64,000 nucleotides of DNA from Pseudosporangium ferrugineum (GCF_003002065.1 NZ_PVZG01000002.1:1-64000); one strand, 5' to 3'. Positions 16,722-27,063 are shown, numbered from the stretch's first letter. Notes: generated by a model from the sequence alone, not told the origin. Numbers and translations are program-made.

Positions 16722-17621
16722 ATGCATCTTGACCTGAACCTGCTGATCGCGCTGGACGCCCTGCTGGAGGAGGGCAGCGTGATGGGTGCGGCCGAGCGGC
16801 TGCACCTGTCGTCGCCCGCGGTCAGCCGCACCCTGGGCCGGCTGCGCAAGCTCACGGGCGACGACATCCTGGTGCGCACCGGCCGCACGATGATGCCCAC
16901 GCCGTACGCGACGGCGATCCGGGAGGACGTGCACCGGCTGGTACGCCAGGCCCACGACGTCCTCGTGCCGAGCCGCGAGCTGCACCTCGACGAGCTCGAC
17001 CGTACGTTCACGCTCCAGTGCCACGACCTGCTCGCCACGGCGCTGGCGCCGCTGCTGCTCGGCCGGATCATGGAGCGCGCACCCCGGGCGAGCCTGCGGA
17101 TCCTCGCCGAGAACGCCACCGACACCGACGACCTGCGGCGCGGCCGGGTGGATCTGGAGTTGGGCGAGGGACGGCCGAGCCTGCCGGAATTCCGGTCGGA
17201 GAACCTGGGGCACGACCCCCTCGTCGTCGCGATGCGCCGGGGCCACCCGTGCGCCGAGGGCCTGCACCTGGCCTCGTACGCGGCCCAGCCGCACGTGCAC
17301 GTGTCCCGGCGCGGCCGGCTCACCGCCCCCGTCGACGAGGTGCTGGCGGCCGAGGGCCTGCGCCGCCGCGTGGTGGCCGCCGTCGCCACCGGCACCATGG
17401 CCCTGCACGTGGCGAGCCGCAGCGACGTGCTGGTGACCACCACGGCGGTGATCAGCCGTCCGCTCCTCGACGCCTTCGGGCTGATCACCCGCCCGGCGCC
17501 GGTGGAATTCCCCGCCGCCGCGATCAACGCCAGCTGGCACCAGCGCTACGACTCCGACACCGCGCACGCGTGGCTGCGCGAACAGGTCCGGGCCGCCGTC
17601 GCGGACCTCGTCACCGATTAG
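16722..17621 (+). CDS. LysR-family transcriptional regulator
   Basis: 299 residues. The N-terminal winged helix (LDLNLLIALDALLEEGSVMGAAERLHLS, recognition helix SPAVSRTLGRLRKLTGDDILVR) resembles the NodD/PcpR branch of LysR regulators, followed by a periplasmic-binding-like effector domain from about 90. The likely role is an activator responding to an aromatic or similar acid. It is convergent with the small NAD(P)-binding fragment (4-bp overlap of stop codons), so the target is not obvious from position. Confidence 0.88.
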   Translation: MHLDLNLLIALDALLEEGSVMGAAERLHLSSPAVSRTLGRLRKLTGDDILVRTGRTMMPTPYATAIREDVHRLVRQAHDVLVPSRELHLDELDRTFTLQCHDLLATALAPLLLGRIMERAPRASLRILAENATDTDDLRRGRVDLELGEGRPSLPEFRSENLGHDPLVVAMRRGHPCAEGLHLASYAAQPHVHVSRRGRLTAPVDEVLAAEGLRRRVVAAVATGTMALHVASRSDVLVTTTAVISRPLLDAFGLITRPAPVEFPAAAINASWHQRYDSDTAHAWLREQVRAAVADLVTD

Positions 17622-17854
17622 GCCGGCGGCACGGCGACGGCACCCGGGAAACGCGGGTTCTCGGCCTCGTCGAGCATGGCCGCCGCCACGGTCGCGCGGG
17701 TGATCCGCACGGAGAAGTCCAGCGGGGGCGCGTCCGCCAGGCCGACGGTGCGCCGCCCGGGGCTCTCCGGCCCGAGGTCGAGCAGCCCGGCGTGGAAGAC
17801 CGTGCCGCCGGCGTCGAGCACCGTGCCGTCGGCCGTCCGCGGGCGTCCTCTCAC
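17618..17854 (-). CDS. C-terminal fragment of an NAD(P)H-binding (SDR-like) protein
   Basis: 78 residues from GTG 17854, which overlaps the TGA of the thiamine-diphosphate enzyme gene (GTGA). The end reads like the tail of atypical SDR/NAD(P)H-binding proteins: VRITRATVAAAMLDEAENPRFPG, where the family usually has ...ISRADVAAFMLDELENP.... The Rossmann nucleotide-binding half is missing, so the product cannot bind NAD(P) on its own. It is either a remnant left by a deletion or a small accessory protein. Family call is moderate. Confidence 0.5.
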   Translation of the reverse strand: MRGRPRTADGTVLDAGGTVFHAGLLDLGPESPGRRTVGLADAPPLDFSVRITRATVAAAMLDEAENPRFPGAVAVPPA

Positions 17855-19425
17855 GCGCCGGGGAGCAGCATCGCCTCGATGAGGTGCGGGCCCGGCTCGC
17901 TCAGGGCGTGGCGGAACTGCCGGGCGAGCTCCTCGGTGGTCCACGCGCGGGTGGCGGGCACGCCCAGGCCGGTGGCCAGGGACACGAAGTCGAGGTCCGG
18001 CCGGGACAGGTCGGCCAGCCCCGCCGCCGCGGCACCCGCACCCACCCGGTCGAGCTCGCCCCGGAGGATCGCGTACGCCCGGTTGTTGAGGATGACCGTC
18101 GTGATGTCGAGCTGTTCGCGCGCGTGGCTCCACAGTGCCTGGAGCGTGTACATGGCGCTGCCGTCGGCCTCCAGGCAGACCACCGGGCGGTCGGGGCAGG
18201 CCATCGCGGCGCCGAGCGCGACGGGCAGTCCCTGGCCGATCGACAGCCCGGTCAGGCCCAGCACGTCGTGCGGCGGCGACGAGGCGGTGGCGGTGTGCAG
18301 GGTGGTCAGGCCGGCGGTGATGGACTCGTCGCACACGATGGCCTCCTCGGGCAGCAGCGCCCCGACGACCGCCGCCCAGTTGCCGGCGGTCAGTTCGCCC
18401 GGCGGCAGCGGCGGCGGGTCCAGCCGGGCCACGACGGGGGTCACGCCCGGCGCGACCTCGTCGGCCAGCGCCTCCAGGAAGTCCGCCGGCAGCGCGTGGA
18501 TCCGGGTGCCCGCGGGCGTCGGCCGCCCGGTACGCCCCGGATACGCGAACGAGGTCACCGGTTCCCGCGCGCCGGCCAGGACGAGGTGCCGCACGCCGGT
18601 GAGCTGCGCGGTGATCTGCTCCCCGCGGTAGGCGAGCGGTTCGGTGAGCGGCACCCCGGCGCCGCGCCGCTGCCGGGCCGGCCAGTTGCGCGACAGCAGT
18701 CGCGCCCCGGTCGCCCGGGCGATGCGGCCCGCCGCGCGCAGGCCGGGTCCGCTCAGCGCCGTACCGTCCAGCAGCAGCGCGACCGGCTCCCCGGAGCGCA
18801 GCACGGCGGCGACCGGATCGAGCTCCACCGGGGACGGCGCCGCGGGGGCCGCGACTGGCTCCGGCGGTGCCAGGCGGGCCGGCGCCGACCAGGACAGGTC
18901 CGCCGGTACGACCAGCGTGGCGATCGCTCCCGACGTGCCCGTGCGGTCCGGGCCGGTGCCACCGGGCGCCAGCGATGCCGCGACGGCGGCGGCGACGTCC
19001 GTGCCGAGCCCGTCCACCGTCGAGGAGCGCCGCAGCCAGGCCGACACGGTGCCGGCGAGCGCGTCGATGTCCGACTCGAGCAGCGAGTCGAGCGGCTTGT
19101 GGCCGAGGGCGTGATCGCCGACCAGGTTCACGATCGGCGTGCCGGCCCGCCGGGCGTTGTGCAGGTTCGCGACGCCGTTGGCCAGCCCGGGACCGAGATG
19201 CAGCAGCGTGGTGGCCGGGCGCCGGGCCATCCGGCCGTACCCGTCGGCGGCCCCGGTGGCGACGCCCTCGAAGAGGCACAGCACGCCGCGCAGCGCGGGC
19301 AGCCGGTCCAGGGCCGCCACGAAGTGCATCTCCGACGTTCCCGGATTGGCGAAGCAGACCTCCACCCCGCCACCGATCAGCGTACGGGCCATCGCCTCGG
19401 CGCCGGTCATCCCGCTCATCCGCAC
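17851..19425 (-). CDS. thiamine-diphosphate enzyme, acetolactate synthase/benzoylformate decarboxylase type
   Basis: 524 residues with the three-domain ThDP layout: pyrimidine-binding domain with catalytic Glu53 (CLFEGVATGAADGYGRM), a central domain from about 190, and a PP-binding domain with EADGSAMYTLQALW and the NN pair of TTVILNN that closes the metal site. Sequences starting MTGAEAMARTLIGGGVEVCFANPGTSEM are usually annotated as acetolactate synthase large subunit, but the group includes benzoylformate and other 2-keto acid decarboxylases; no regulatory subunit gene is near, so a decarboxylase or carboligase role is more likely. It faces the FAD monooxygenase gene. An in-frame ATG at 19410 is an alternative start. 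Confidence 0.8.
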   Translation of the reverse strand: MRMSGMTGAEAMARTLIGGGVEVCFANPGTSEMHFVAALDRLPALRGVLCLFEGVATGAADGYGRMARRPATTLLHLGPGLANGVANLHNARRAGTPIVNLVGDHALGHKPLDSLLESDIDALAGTVSAWLRRSSTVDGLGTDVAAAVAASLAPGGTGPDRTGTSGAIATLVVPADLSWSAPARLAPPEPVAAPAAPSPVELDPVAAVLRSGEPVALLLDGTALSGPGLRAAGRIARATGARLLSRNWPARQRRGAGVPLTEPLAYRGEQITAQLTGVRHLVLAGAREPVTSFAYPGRTGRPTPAGTRIHALPADFLEALADEVAPGVTPVVARLDPPPLPPGELTAGNWAAVVGALLPEEAIVCDESITAGLTTLHTATASSPPHDVLGLTGLSIGQGLPVALGAAMACPDRPVVCLEADGSAMYTLQALWSHAREQLDITTVILNNRAYAILRGELDRVGAGAAAAGLADLSRPDLDFVSLATGLGVPATRAWTTEELARQFRHALSEPGPHLIEAMLLPGA

Positions 19426-19584
19426 CTCCGCGCCGAAGCTAGCAACCCAAGATCGTCAACGGCGAACCGGTGGGCCGTTGGTGCAGGGCCTTTGCACCGT
19501 TTGCCCAGGCGTACGGACAGGGCGGGCGGATCCTCACTATCGTTGACCCTCCGATGTGTTCAGCGCGTTACCGGGAGGATCCGC

Positions 19585-20988
19585 ATGGCGTCAGCCGCGC
19601 GTACGTTCGCCACCATCGGCTCGGTCGAGCCGCCGACCGGCGCGCCGGCCGGGCTGGACCGGGTCGTCGTGCTCGGCGGCAGCATGGCCGGGCTGCTCGC
19701 CGCGCGGGTCCTGGCCGACCACGCGGCGACGGTCGTGGTGATCGAGCGGGACACCCTGACCGACGTCGTCGCCCCGCGGCGCGGCGTGCCGCAGGGCACC
19801 CAGGTCCACGCGCTGCTGCAGGCCGGCGGCCGGCAGCTGGAGCGCTGGTTCCCCGGCTTCGACGCCGGCGCCCGGGCCGCCGGGGCGCAGCCGATCTCGC
19901 CCCAGCAGTGGGCCTCCTACACCGACGGCGTGCGCAAGCCCGTGGCCCCGATCGGCGACGCGCTGACCGCCACCCGGCCCTTCCTCGAGCAGCAGGTCCG
20001 CGAGCGGGTCCGCGAGCTGCCGAACGTGAAGATCATCAACGGCCGGGTCACCGGGCTGGACTTCAACGCCACCGAGGTCACCGGCGTGCGGTACGAGTCG
20101 GACGGCGACGGCGGCCACGAGCCGGCCGACCTGGTGGTGGACGCGACCGGCCGGGCCAGCAAGGTCTCCGACTGGCTGACCGCGGCCGGCTGGGACGCGC
20201 CGCCGATGACCCGGCAGATCACCGGCATCAACTACGCGACCGCGTTCTTCCGACGCCCGCCGGGGCGCCCCGACATCGGCGCCGCGCTCTGTGCCCTGAC
20301 CCCGGCGAAGGGCGGTGACCTCGCGGGCGTGGCGTTCTCGGCGGTGGAGAACGACCGCTGGATCGTCATGATGGGCGGCTACGGGACCTGCCGGCCGGGG
20401 GAGACCGCCGAGGACCTGATCCGGCGCTGCCGCCAGGACTTTCCCGAACCGTTCGGCCGGGCGGTGTCGCACGGGATCATCGGGGACGTGATCACGTACC
20501 GCCAGGCGGACAGCCGGCGCCGGGACTGGGCGAAGGCCGGGCGGCTGCCGGCCCGGCTGCTTGCGGTCGGCGACGCGGTGGCGTCCTTCAACCCCATCTA
20601 CGGCCAGGGCATGTCGTCGGCCGCCCTGCATGCATCCTGCCTGTCGATGTTCCTGCGCTCCGGCCCCGACCTGACCGCCCCGGCCCGGCCGTTCTTCGAC
20701 CTCCAGCAGGTGGTCGTGGACGCCGCGTGGGCGACGTCGACGGCCGGCGACCGCGCCCGGCCGTCGATCAACCTGCCGCCGCGGGGCCTCGAGCGGGTGC
20801 GGGCCTCGCTGGCCGGCATGGTCGTCGAGGCCACGACGGTGGACCCGGTGCTCGCCCTCGGCTTCGCCAAGGTGACCCAGATGATCGAGCACCCGGCCGT
20901 CCTCGCCACGCCCGGCTCGCTGTGGCGGGCCTGGCGCGCCCGCAGCGTGCCCCGGCCCCGGCCGGTCCCCCCGCTGGAGGCCGCCTGA
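19585..20988 (+). CDS. FAD-dependent oxidoreductase (aromatic monooxygenase-like)
   Basis: 467 residues. The FAD-binding turn VVVLGGSMAGLLAARVLAD lies at about 28-46, an ERDTL segment follows the second strand, and the flavin pyrophosphate motif is LLAVGDAVASFNPIYGQGMS near 335-355. The group is related to UbiH-like hydroxylases but often annotated only as FAD-dependent monooxygenase. A GGGAGGA sits five bases before ATG 19585. It is divergent from the ThDP enzyme with 159 bases between; the two could be part of one pathway, though nothing else supports it. Confidence 0.8.
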   Translation: MASAARTFATIGSVEPPTGAPAGLDRVVVLGGSMAGLLAARVLADHAATVVVIERDTLTDVVAPRRGVPQGTQVHALLQAGGRQLERWFPGFDAGARAAGAQPISPQQWASYTDGVRKPVAPIGDALTATRPFLEQQVRERVRELPNVKIINGRVTGLDFNATEVTGVRYESDGDGGHEPADLVVDATGRASKVSDWLTAAGWDAPPMTRQITGINYATAFFRRPPGRPDIGAALCALTPAKGGDLAGVAFSAVENDRWIVMMGGYGTCRPGETAEDLIRRCRQDFPEPFGRAVSHGIIGDVITYRQADSRRRDWAKAGRLPARLLAVGDAVASFNPIYGQGMSSAALHASCLSMFLRSGPDLTAPARPFFDLQQVVVDAAWATSTAGDRARPSINLPPRGLERVRASLAGMVVEATTVDPVLALGFAKVTQMIEHPAVLATPGSLWRAWRARSVPRPRPVPPLEAA

Positions 20989-21018
20989 CGGCACCGCGGG
21001 CCGAGCCGCGGCCGGGGA

Positions 21019-21921
21019 TCAACCCTGCGAGAGAACCTCGGCGAGGACGCGCAGCTCCGCCGCCTCGCGGGGGGTGCCCAGGGCGGACGCGCAGGTGTCG
21101 AGCGTCTTCCACAGCGCCCAGCCGCGGCCGCGCGCCCACGTGGCGTCGTCGGCCGGCAGGCGCTCCCGGAACGCCCGCCGGCCGTCGGCGGTCAGCAGCG
21201 TCCACGCGACCGCCAGGTCACAGGCCGGGTCGCCGACGCCGCACGCCCCGAAGTCGATGACGGCCGCGAGCTCCCCGTCGCGCAGCAGCAGGTTCCCCCG
21301 GGCGACATCGCCGTGGAACCACTTCTCCACACCGTCCCCGCGCGCGTCCAGGGCGGCCCGCCAGAGCTCGACGGCCCGGCCGGCGTCGATCCGGCCGCCG
21401 AGCGCCGTGAGGGCCCGGTCCACGAACGGCTGGAACGCGTGCAGCGGGCCGCCGCGATACCAGTTGTGGAGCCCCGGGCGCGGCCCGCCGGCGCTCCCGG
21501 CACCGTGCAGGGCCGCGAGGAACCCGGCCAGGTCGAGGGCGAAGGGTACGGGCCGGGCGATCCGGTCCGCGCTCGCCGGTTCGCCGTCCAGCCACCGGTA
21601 GACCGACCACGGGTACGGGTACCCGGCGCCCGGCTTCCCCTTCGCCAGCGGCACGGGCACCGGCAGCGGGAGCCGCGGGGCGAGCACCGGCAGCCACCGG
21701 TGCTCCTTGTCCACCGCGGCGGCGTACTCGGCGGCGCTCGGCAGCCGCACCGACATCTCCGCGCCGAGGTGGAAGGTGCGGTTGTCCCACCCGCCGTCGC
21801 GCACGGGCCGGACCGGCAGGCCGGCCCACTCGGGGAACTGGTCGGCGACGAGCCGGCGCACCTGCTCCGGCTCGACGGCGATCCGCCGCGGGGCGGGACC
21901 GAAACGCGGTGTGCTGCTCAC
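21019..21921 (-). CDS. aminoglycoside phosphotransferase-family kinase
   Basis: 300 residues with the APH kinase fold: N-terminal lobe with RDGGWDNRTFHLG as the glycine-rich loop, Brenner motif FHGDVARGNLLL (catalytic Asp near 202), metal-binding DFG at AVIDFGACGVGDP. Very close relatives are widespread and of unknown substrate, so a resistance role should not be assumed. It lies between unrelated genes and has its own promoter region. Confidence 0.85.
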   Translation of the reverse strand: MSSTPRFGPAPRRIAVEPEQVRRLVADQFPEWAGLPVRPVRDGGWDNRTFHLGAEMSVRLPSAAEYAAAVDKEHRWLPVLAPRLPLPVPVPLAKGKPGAGYPYPWSVYRWLDGEPASADRIARPVPFALDLAGFLAALHGAGSAGGPRPGLHNWYRGGPLHAFQPFVDRALTALGGRIDAGRAVELWRAALDARGDGVEKWFHGDVARGNLLLRDGELAAVIDFGACGVGDPACDLAVAWTLLTADGRRAFRERLPADDATWARGRGWALWKTLDTCASALGTPREAAELRVLAEVLSQG

Positions 21922-22014
21922 GGAACTCCCTGTCCGGCCGGGGAAAACCGGGGGAGTCTATGCGGGCCGCGGCGCCCGGTCGAACGATATCGGCGCCCGC
22001 TTCGCGGCGGGAGG

Positions 22015-23115
22015 TCAGGGGTGGATGGGGCCGTCGGTGCGGGTCAGGCGCTGACCGGTGCCGCCCCAGCGCACGGCGATGATCTCGGCCGCGATGCTCA
22101 GCGCGGTCTCCTCGGGCGTACGGGCGCCCAGGTCGAGGCCGATCGGGGAGGCGAGCCGGGCCAGGGCGCCGTCGGTCAGGCCCGCCTCGCGCAGCCGCTT
22201 GAGCCGGTCGTCGTGGGTGCGGCGGGAACCCATCGCGCCGACGTACGCGACCGGCAGGCGCAGCGCCACCTCCAGCACCGGCACGTCGAACCTGGGATCG
22301 TGGGTGAGGACGCAGACGACCGTACGGTCGTCGACGCGCCCCGCCTGCGCCTCGGCCGTCAGGTAGCGGTGCGGCCAGTCCGTGACCACCTCGTCCGCGG
22401 CCGGGAACCGGCGGGCGGTGGCGAACACCGGCCGGGCGTCGCAGACGGTGACGTGGAAGCCCAGGAGCGACCCGATCCCGGCGGTGGCCGCGGCGTGGTC
22501 GGTGGCGCCGAAGACCAGCATGCGGGCGGGCGGGGCGAACGCGGACACCATCACGGACAGCCCCTCGCCGCGGCGTTCACCGTGCGGTCCGTAGTGCAGC
22601 AGCCCGGTGCGGCCGGCGGCGAGGAGACCGCGGCCGTCGTCGGTGACGGCGTCGTCGATCCGGTCGTGGCCGAGCGACCCCTCCCGGCCGTCCGGCTCGA
22701 TCAGCAGGTGGCGTACGGCGCCGGCCGCGAACGTGCTGGCCAGCGCCACCGGCCGCCCGTCCCGCACCGCCGCTACCAGGGCGGGCAGCTCCGGGAAGCT
22801 GTCCGGGCCGACCCGCTCGATCAGCAGCTCGATGGTGCCGCCGCAGGTCAGGCCCACCTCGAAGGCGTCGTCGCCGCTGACGCCGAACCGGGCCGTGCGG
22901 GCCGTACCGGTTCCGGCGACCTCCCGGCACAGCTCGTAGACCGCGCCCTCGACGCAGCCGCCCGAGACGCTGCCCGCGACGGTGCCGTCCGGCCCGACGG
23001 CCATGGCCGCCCCGGGCTGCCGCGGCGCGCTCGACCAGGTCGACGTCACGGTGGCCAGCCCGGCCGGCTCCCCGGCCTCCCACCAGGTGAGCAGACTGTC
23101 CAGGACGTCGCGCAT
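22015..23115 (-). CDS. XdhC/PaoD-family molybdenum cofactor insertion chaperone
   Basis: 366 residues with both XdhC domains: N-terminal region with the cysteine block SGGCVEGAVYELC and LTCGGTIELLIE, and a C-terminal Rossmann-like part (PPARMLVFGATDHAAATAGIG; VAYVGAMGSRRTHDDRL; GLDLGARTPEETALSIAAEI). XdhC proteins bind molybdenum cofactor, promote its sulfuration and insert it into the large subunit. The gene is the last of the aldehyde oxidoreductase operon, 53 bases after the molybdopterin subunit gene, the position held by paoD in E. coli. Confidence 0.9.
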   Translation of the reverse strand: MRDVLDSLLTWWEAGEPAGLATVTSTWSSAPRQPGAAMAVGPDGTVAGSVSGGCVEGAVYELCREVAGTGTARTARFGVSGDDAFEVGLTCGGTIELLIERVGPDSFPELPALVAAVRDGRPVALASTFAAGAVRHLLIEPDGREGSLGHDRIDDAVTDDGRGLLAAGRTGLLHYGPHGERRGEGLSVMVSAFAPPARMLVFGATDHAAATAGIGSLLGFHVTVCDARPVFATARRFPAADEVVTDWPHRYLTAEAQAGRVDDRTVVCVLTHDPRFDVPVLEVALRLPVAYVGAMGSRRTHDDRLKRLREAGLTDGALARLASPIGLDLGARTPEETALSIAAEIIAVRWGGTGQRLTRTDGPIHP

Positions 23116-23168
23116 GCGGCCCCCTCCGGGTGCGGTCGGCGGTTCCACCGTACGGCGTCCCGTCCCGG

Positions 23169-25520
23169 TCACAGCAGTTTCTCGGGGGTGATCGGCAGGT
23201 CCCGGATCCGCCGGCCGGTGGCGTTGTGGATCGCGTTCGCCACGGCCGGTGCCACCCCGGTGCTGCTCAGCTCTCCGATGCCACGCGCGCCGGCCGGCGC
23301 GTACGGATCGGGGATGTCGGTCCAGATCAGGTCGATCGGGGGCACGTCGAGGTGCGCGGGCACGTGGTAGTCGCCGAGGCTCGCGTTGACGATCCGCCCG
23401 TTGCGGTCGTCGAAGACCGTCTCCTCGGTCAGCGCCGCGCCGAGCCCCATGACGATCCCGCCCCGGAACTGACTCGCCGCCGTCCGGGGATTGAGGACGC
23501 GGCCGCAGTCGATCGACCCGAGGATCCGGCTGACCCGCGTCTCGCCGGTGACCGAGCTGACCCGTACCTCGCAGAAGATGGCGCCGAACGAGAACATGGA
23601 GACGTTCGCCATCTCGGCCGGCGGTTCGCCGCTGCCCTCGACGACGAGCTCCGCGCGCCCGGCGCGGGCCAGGACGGACTCGTAGCTCTCGTGCCGGGAC
23701 GGGTCGTCGAGGGCGGCGAGCCCGCCGTTCACCGCGCCGACCTCGGCCAGGGTGAGCCCGGCGAGCGGCGACCCGTCGCGGACGAGTTTCAGCAGCTCAT
23801 CCATGAGGTTGCGGGTGGCGGCGAGCAGCGCGCCGCCGATCCCGGCGCTCTGCGAGGACCCGACGGCGAGGAAACGGCCGGGCATCGCGGAGTCGCCGTA
23901 CCCGACCGACACCCGGTCGATGTCGAGCCCGAGCCGGTCGGCGAGGATCTGGGACTGCACGGTGGCCGTACCCATGCCCATCTCGTGCGCGGCGACCTCG
24001 GCCCGGGCCCGGCCGTCGGCGGTGAGCCGGATCCGGGCGGCCCCGCCGGGGCGCCGCTGATAGTGGTGCGAGACCATCGCGCAGCCCATCCCGGCGAGCC
24101 ATTCGCCGTCGCGGACCGAGCCCGGCACGGGACTGCGCCGGGACCAGCCGAACCGCTCGGCGCCCGCGCGCCAGGCCTCGGCGGCGTGCCGCGAGGAGAA
24201 CGGCTTGCCGCCGATCGGGTTCGTCGCCGTCTCGTTGCGCAGGCGCAGCTCGATCGGGTCCATCCCCAGCTTCCCGGCCAGCTCGTCCACGGCGCTCTCC
24301 AGGGCGAAGAAGCCGATCGTCGAGCCGGGCGTCCGCATGCTGCAGTTCTGCACCAGATCGGCGTACGCCATGGAGGTGTCGAGCACGAAGGCGTCCGACG
24401 CGTAGTGGTTCTGGCTCGCCATGGACAGCGGCTCGGGCCAGGGGGAGTGCCGGGTGGTGGCGTACGCGCCGGTGTGCACGATGGCACGGATCCTGCCGTC
24501 CTCGTCCGCGCCGACGGCCACCCGCTGCTCGGCCGGCGGGCGGCCCCCGGTCATCCGGAAGACGCCCTCGCGGGAGAGCGCGAGGCGCACCGGGCGTCCG
24601 GCCGTCCGGGAGGCCACGGCGGCCAGGACGTGGTGCTGCCACAACACCTTCACGCCGAAGCCGCCACCCACGAACGGCGACGTCACCCGGATCCGGGCGG
24701 GGTCGATCCCGAGGATCTGCCCCAGCGTCCACGCGGTGTGCAGGACGCCCTGGGTGCTGTCGTGCACGCGGAGCTCGTCGCCGTGCCACGCCACGGTGAC
24801 CGCGTGCGGTTCGATGGTGTTGTGGTGGTGCGGCGGGGTCCGGTACGTCTCGTCGACCGACACCGCCGACGCCGCGAGGGCCTGTTCCGCGTCCCCGAGC
24901 TCCACGCGGATCCGCCGGCCGAAGATCTCGAGCGGCCTCGTGCCCGCCGCGAGCGCCGCCGCGAAGGAGGTCACCGCCGGTTCGGCCGCGTACGTCGCGT
25001 GGATCAGCGAGGCGGCGTGATCGGCCTGCTCCTGGGTCTCGGCGAGGACGAGCGCGATCGGCTGGCCGTTCCAGTGCACGCGGTCGTCCTGCATGACCGG
25101 GAGCCGCTCGAAACCGATCCCCGGATCCCGCAGGGACATGTCGTAGCCGGGCTGGGGGTTCAGCCGGGGCGCGTTGCGGTGGGTCAGCACCAGGACGACG
25201 CCGGGGGAGGCCTCGGCCGCCGCGGTGTCGAGCCCGGTCATCCGTCCCTTGGGGATGGTGCTGTAGGCGAGGGCCGCGTAGGCCAGGTCGTCGTAGCCGT
25301 ACTCGGCGGCGAAGGGTGCCCGGCCGCGTACCTTGACCGGGCCGTCGAGGCGGGCCAGCGGCGTGCCGACGTAGCCGCGGTGCCCGCGGGACAGCGGGTC
25401 GGCGTGCGCGACGCCGGCCCAGTTCTCCGGGACCGCCGGCACGGGGGTCGTCGTCCGGCCGGGGCGCCGCGCGAGGGCGGCGCCCTCCTCGACCAGCTTC
25501 GCGTCGTGCGCGTCGCTCAT
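23169..25520 (-). CDS. molybdopterin-binding subunit of a PaoC-like aldehyde oxidoreductase
   Basis: 783 residues of the xanthine oxidase large-subunit family: N-terminal [22 protein letters not shown], the molybdopterin-binding blocks ([31 protein letters not shown]) and C-terminal [16 protein letters not shown], whose Glu is the expected catalytic base. It hydroxylates an aldehyde or heterocycle using water, passing electrons to the FeS and FAD subunits. ATG 25520 overlaps the TGA of the FAD subunit. With a PaoB-type middle subunit, an aromatic aldehyde is the likeliest substrate class. Confidence 0.92.
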   Translation of the reverse strand: MSDAHDAKLVEEGAALARRPGRTTTPVPAVPENWAGVAHADPLSRGHRGYVGTPLARLDGPVKVRGRAPFAAEYGYDDLAYAALAYSTIPKGRMTGLDTAAAEASPGVVLVLTHRNAPRLNPQPGYDMSLRDPGIGFERLPVMQDDRVHWNGQPIALVLAETQEQADHAASLIHATYAAEPAVTSFAAALAAGTRPLEIFGRRIRVELGDAEQALAASAVSVDETYRTPPHHHNTIEPHAVTVAWHGDELRVHDSTQGVLHTAWTLGQILGIDPARIRVTSPFVGGGFGVKVLWQHHVLAAVASRTAGRPVRLALSREGVFRMTGGRPPAEQRVAVGADEDGRIRAIVHTGAYATTRHSPWPEPLSMASQNHYASDAFVLDTSMAYADLVQNCSMRTPGSTIGFFALESAVDELAGKLGMDPIELRLRNETATNPIGGKPFSSRHAAEAWRAGAERFGWSRRSPVPGSVRDGEWLAGMGCAMVSHHYQRRPGGAARIRLTADGRARAEVAAHEMGMGTATVQSQILADRLGLDIDRVSVGYGDSAMPGRFLAVGSSQSAGIGGALLAATRNLMDELLKLVRDGSPLAGLTLAEVGAVNGGLAALDDPSRHESYESVLARAGRAELVVEGSGEPPAEMANVSMFSFGAIFCEVRVSSVTGETRVSRILGSIDCGRVLNPRTAASQFRGGIVMGLGAALTEETVFDDRNGRIVNASLGDYHVPAHLDVPPIDLIWTDIPDPYAPAGARGIGELSSTGVAPAVANAIHNATGRRIRDLPITPEKLL

Positions 25521-26503
25521 GCCCGCTCCTCCCGCACCAGTCCATCGAGGACAGCCGTGATGGTGCGCACCGCCAGCTCCACCTTGAAACCGTTGTCGCG
25601 CAACGGGGTCGCCGCGGCCAGCTCCGCCTCGGCCGCGGCCCGGAACGCCGTGGCCGTGGCCGGGCCGCCGATCAGGGACCGCTCCGCCGTGTACGCCCGC
25701 CACGGCTTGGGCGCGACGCCGCCGAGCGCGAGCCGGGCAGAGGTGACCACACCGTCCTGCACGCCGAGCAGTGCGGCGACCGACACCAGCGCGAACGCGT
25801 AGCTGGCCCGGTCCCGCACCTTCCGGTACGCCGAGCGCTCACCCGTCACCGGCGCGGGCAGCTGCACGCCGGTGATCAGCTCGCCGGGTGCGAGCACCGT
25901 CTCGATCTCCGGGTGGGTCCCGGGCAGCCGGTGCAGGCCGGTCAGCGGCACGAGGCGCGATCCGCCGGCGCCGCGCAGGTGCACGTCGGCGTCGAGGGCG
26001 GCGAGGGCGACGCACATGTCCGAGGGGTGGACCGCGATGCAGGCCGGCGAGGCGCCGAGGATCGCGTGGCCGCGGTGGGGCCCGCCGACCGCGTCGCAGC
26101 CCTCGCCGGGATTGCGCTTGTTGCACCGGTATCCGGCGACGTCGTAGAAGTACGGGCAGCGGGTCCGCTGGAGCAGGTTGCCGCCGACCGTCGCCATGTT
26201 GCGGATCTGCCCGGAGGCCCCGGCGAGGATCGCGCGGGACAGCACCGGATAGCGGGTACGCACGAGCCGGTGCTCCGCGACCGCGGTGTTGCGGGCAGCC
26301 GCCCCGATCATCAGGCCGCCGCCGCTGTCCTCGATCGACGAGGACAGTCCGGTCACGTCGACCAGGGCGCTCGGCCGTTCGACCGTCCGGCGCAGCAGGT
26401 CGACCAGGTTCGTGCCGCCGCCCAGGTACGTGCTGCCGGCCGTGCCGGCGAGGCGGACGGCGTCTTCCTCGTCCCCGGCCCTCGCGTACGTGAAGGGGAT
26501 CAT
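25517..26503 (-). CDS. FAD subunit with extra [4Fe-4S] site (PaoB-like)
   Basis: 328 residues. FAD-binding motifs [14 protein letters not shown] and [16 protein letters not shown] are clear, followed by a cysteine-rich insertion ([21 protein letters not shown]) that matches the [4Fe-4S]-binding segment of E. coli PaoB rather than ordinary xanthine dehydrogenase FAD subunits. It receives electrons from the 2Fe-2S subunit and delivers them to the final acceptor. Its start overlaps the TGA of the FeS subunit and its end overlaps the ATG of the molybdopterin subunit, so the three subunits are translationally coupled. Confidence 0.9.
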   Translation of the reverse strand: MIPFTYARAGDEEDAVRLAGTAGSTYLGGGTNLVDLLRRTVERPSALVDVTGLSSSIEDSGGGLMIGAAARNTAVAEHRLVRTRYPVLSRAILAGASGQIRNMATVGGNLLQRTRCPYFYDVAGYRCNKRNPGEGCDAVGGPHRGHAILGASPACIAVHPSDMCVALAALDADVHLRGAGGSRLVPLTGLHRLPGTHPEIETVLAPGELITGVQLPAPVTGERSAYRKVRDRASYAFALVSVAALLGVQDGVVTSARLALGGVAPKPWRAYTAERSLIGGPATATAFRAAAEAELAAATPLRDNGFKVELAVRTITAVLDGLVREERA

Positions 26504-27021
26504 CGGGTCCGCCCCGCGAAGGTCTCCGCGACGGCGTCGGCGATGCCGTTGTACGCGCCGCAGCGGCACAGGTTGCCGCTCATCCGCTCGCGCAACTCGT
26601 CGCCGTCCAGGCCGGCCGTGGCGGCGCCGAGGTCGGCCGTCACGTAGCTGGGCACGCCGCGCTCCACCTCGGCCATCATGCCGAGGGCCGAGCAGATCTG
26701 GCCGGGCGTGCAGTAGCCGCACTGGAAGCCCTCGTGCTCGACGAACGCCCGTTGCAGGGGGTGCGGGGTGTCGCCCTCGGACAGGCCCTCGATGGTCACG
26801 ACCTCGCGGCCGGCGTACTGGACCGCCAGGGCGAGGCACGACAGGACGCGCTGCCCGTCCACCAGCACCGTGCAGGCGCCGCAGGCGCCCTGGTCGCAGC
26901 CCTTCTTCGTGCCGTGCAGCCCGGCCTGTTCGCGCAGCAGGTCCAGCAGGGACACGCGCGGGTCGTCCGGCAGGGCCACCGGGCTTCCGTTGATCCGCAC
27001 CGGTCCACCGTCCTCGGTCAT
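26500..27021 (-). CDS. [2Fe-2S] subunit of the aldehyde oxidoreductase (PaoA-like)
   Basis: 173 residues with two [2Fe-2S] sites: plant-ferredoxin-type cysteines in [14 protein letters not shown] and VLSC, and the helical-domain cysteines in [10 protein letters not shown] and NLCRCGAY. E. coli PaoA has a Tat signal peptide; here the protein starts directly at the ferredoxin domain ([17 protein letters not shown]), so the complex should be cytosolic. First gene of the oxidoreductase operon. A 13-bp palindrome lies 30 bases upstream. Confidence 0.93.
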   Translation of the reverse strand: MTEDGGPVRINGSPVALPDDPRVSLLDLLREQAGLHGTKKGCDQGACGACTVLVDGQRVLSCLALAVQYAGREVVTIEGLSEGDTPHPLQRAFVEHEGFQCGYCTPGQICSALGMMAEVERGVPSYVTADLGAATAGLDGDELRERMSGNLCRCGAYNGIADAVAETFAGRTR

Positions 27022-27050
27022 GGTGGGAGCCTCTCGTCAGCGGCCTAAGT

Positions 27051-27063
27051 GGAAAAGTTTTCC
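27051..27063. promoter_or_regulatory. palindromic operator upstream of the aldehyde oxidoreductase operon
   Basis: GGAAAAGTTTTCC is a perfect inverted repeat around one central base, unusually AT-rich for this region, located between the TetR gene and the FeS subunit gene. The shared core TTTCCGGA also appears near 27722, upstream of the TetR gene itself, consistent with one TetR protein controlling both. Confidence 0.65.

Noticed and set aside
17851..19425. Calling the ThDP enzyme a biosynthetic acetolactate synthase (ilvB)
   Set aside because: No small subunit or ilv genes nearby, and the sequence fits the broader decarboxylase/carboligase group.
17884..19584. Rightward open frame leading into the FAD-oxidoreductase
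   Set aside because: It is antisense to the ThDP enzyme; the real start is ATG 19585 with GGGAGGA.
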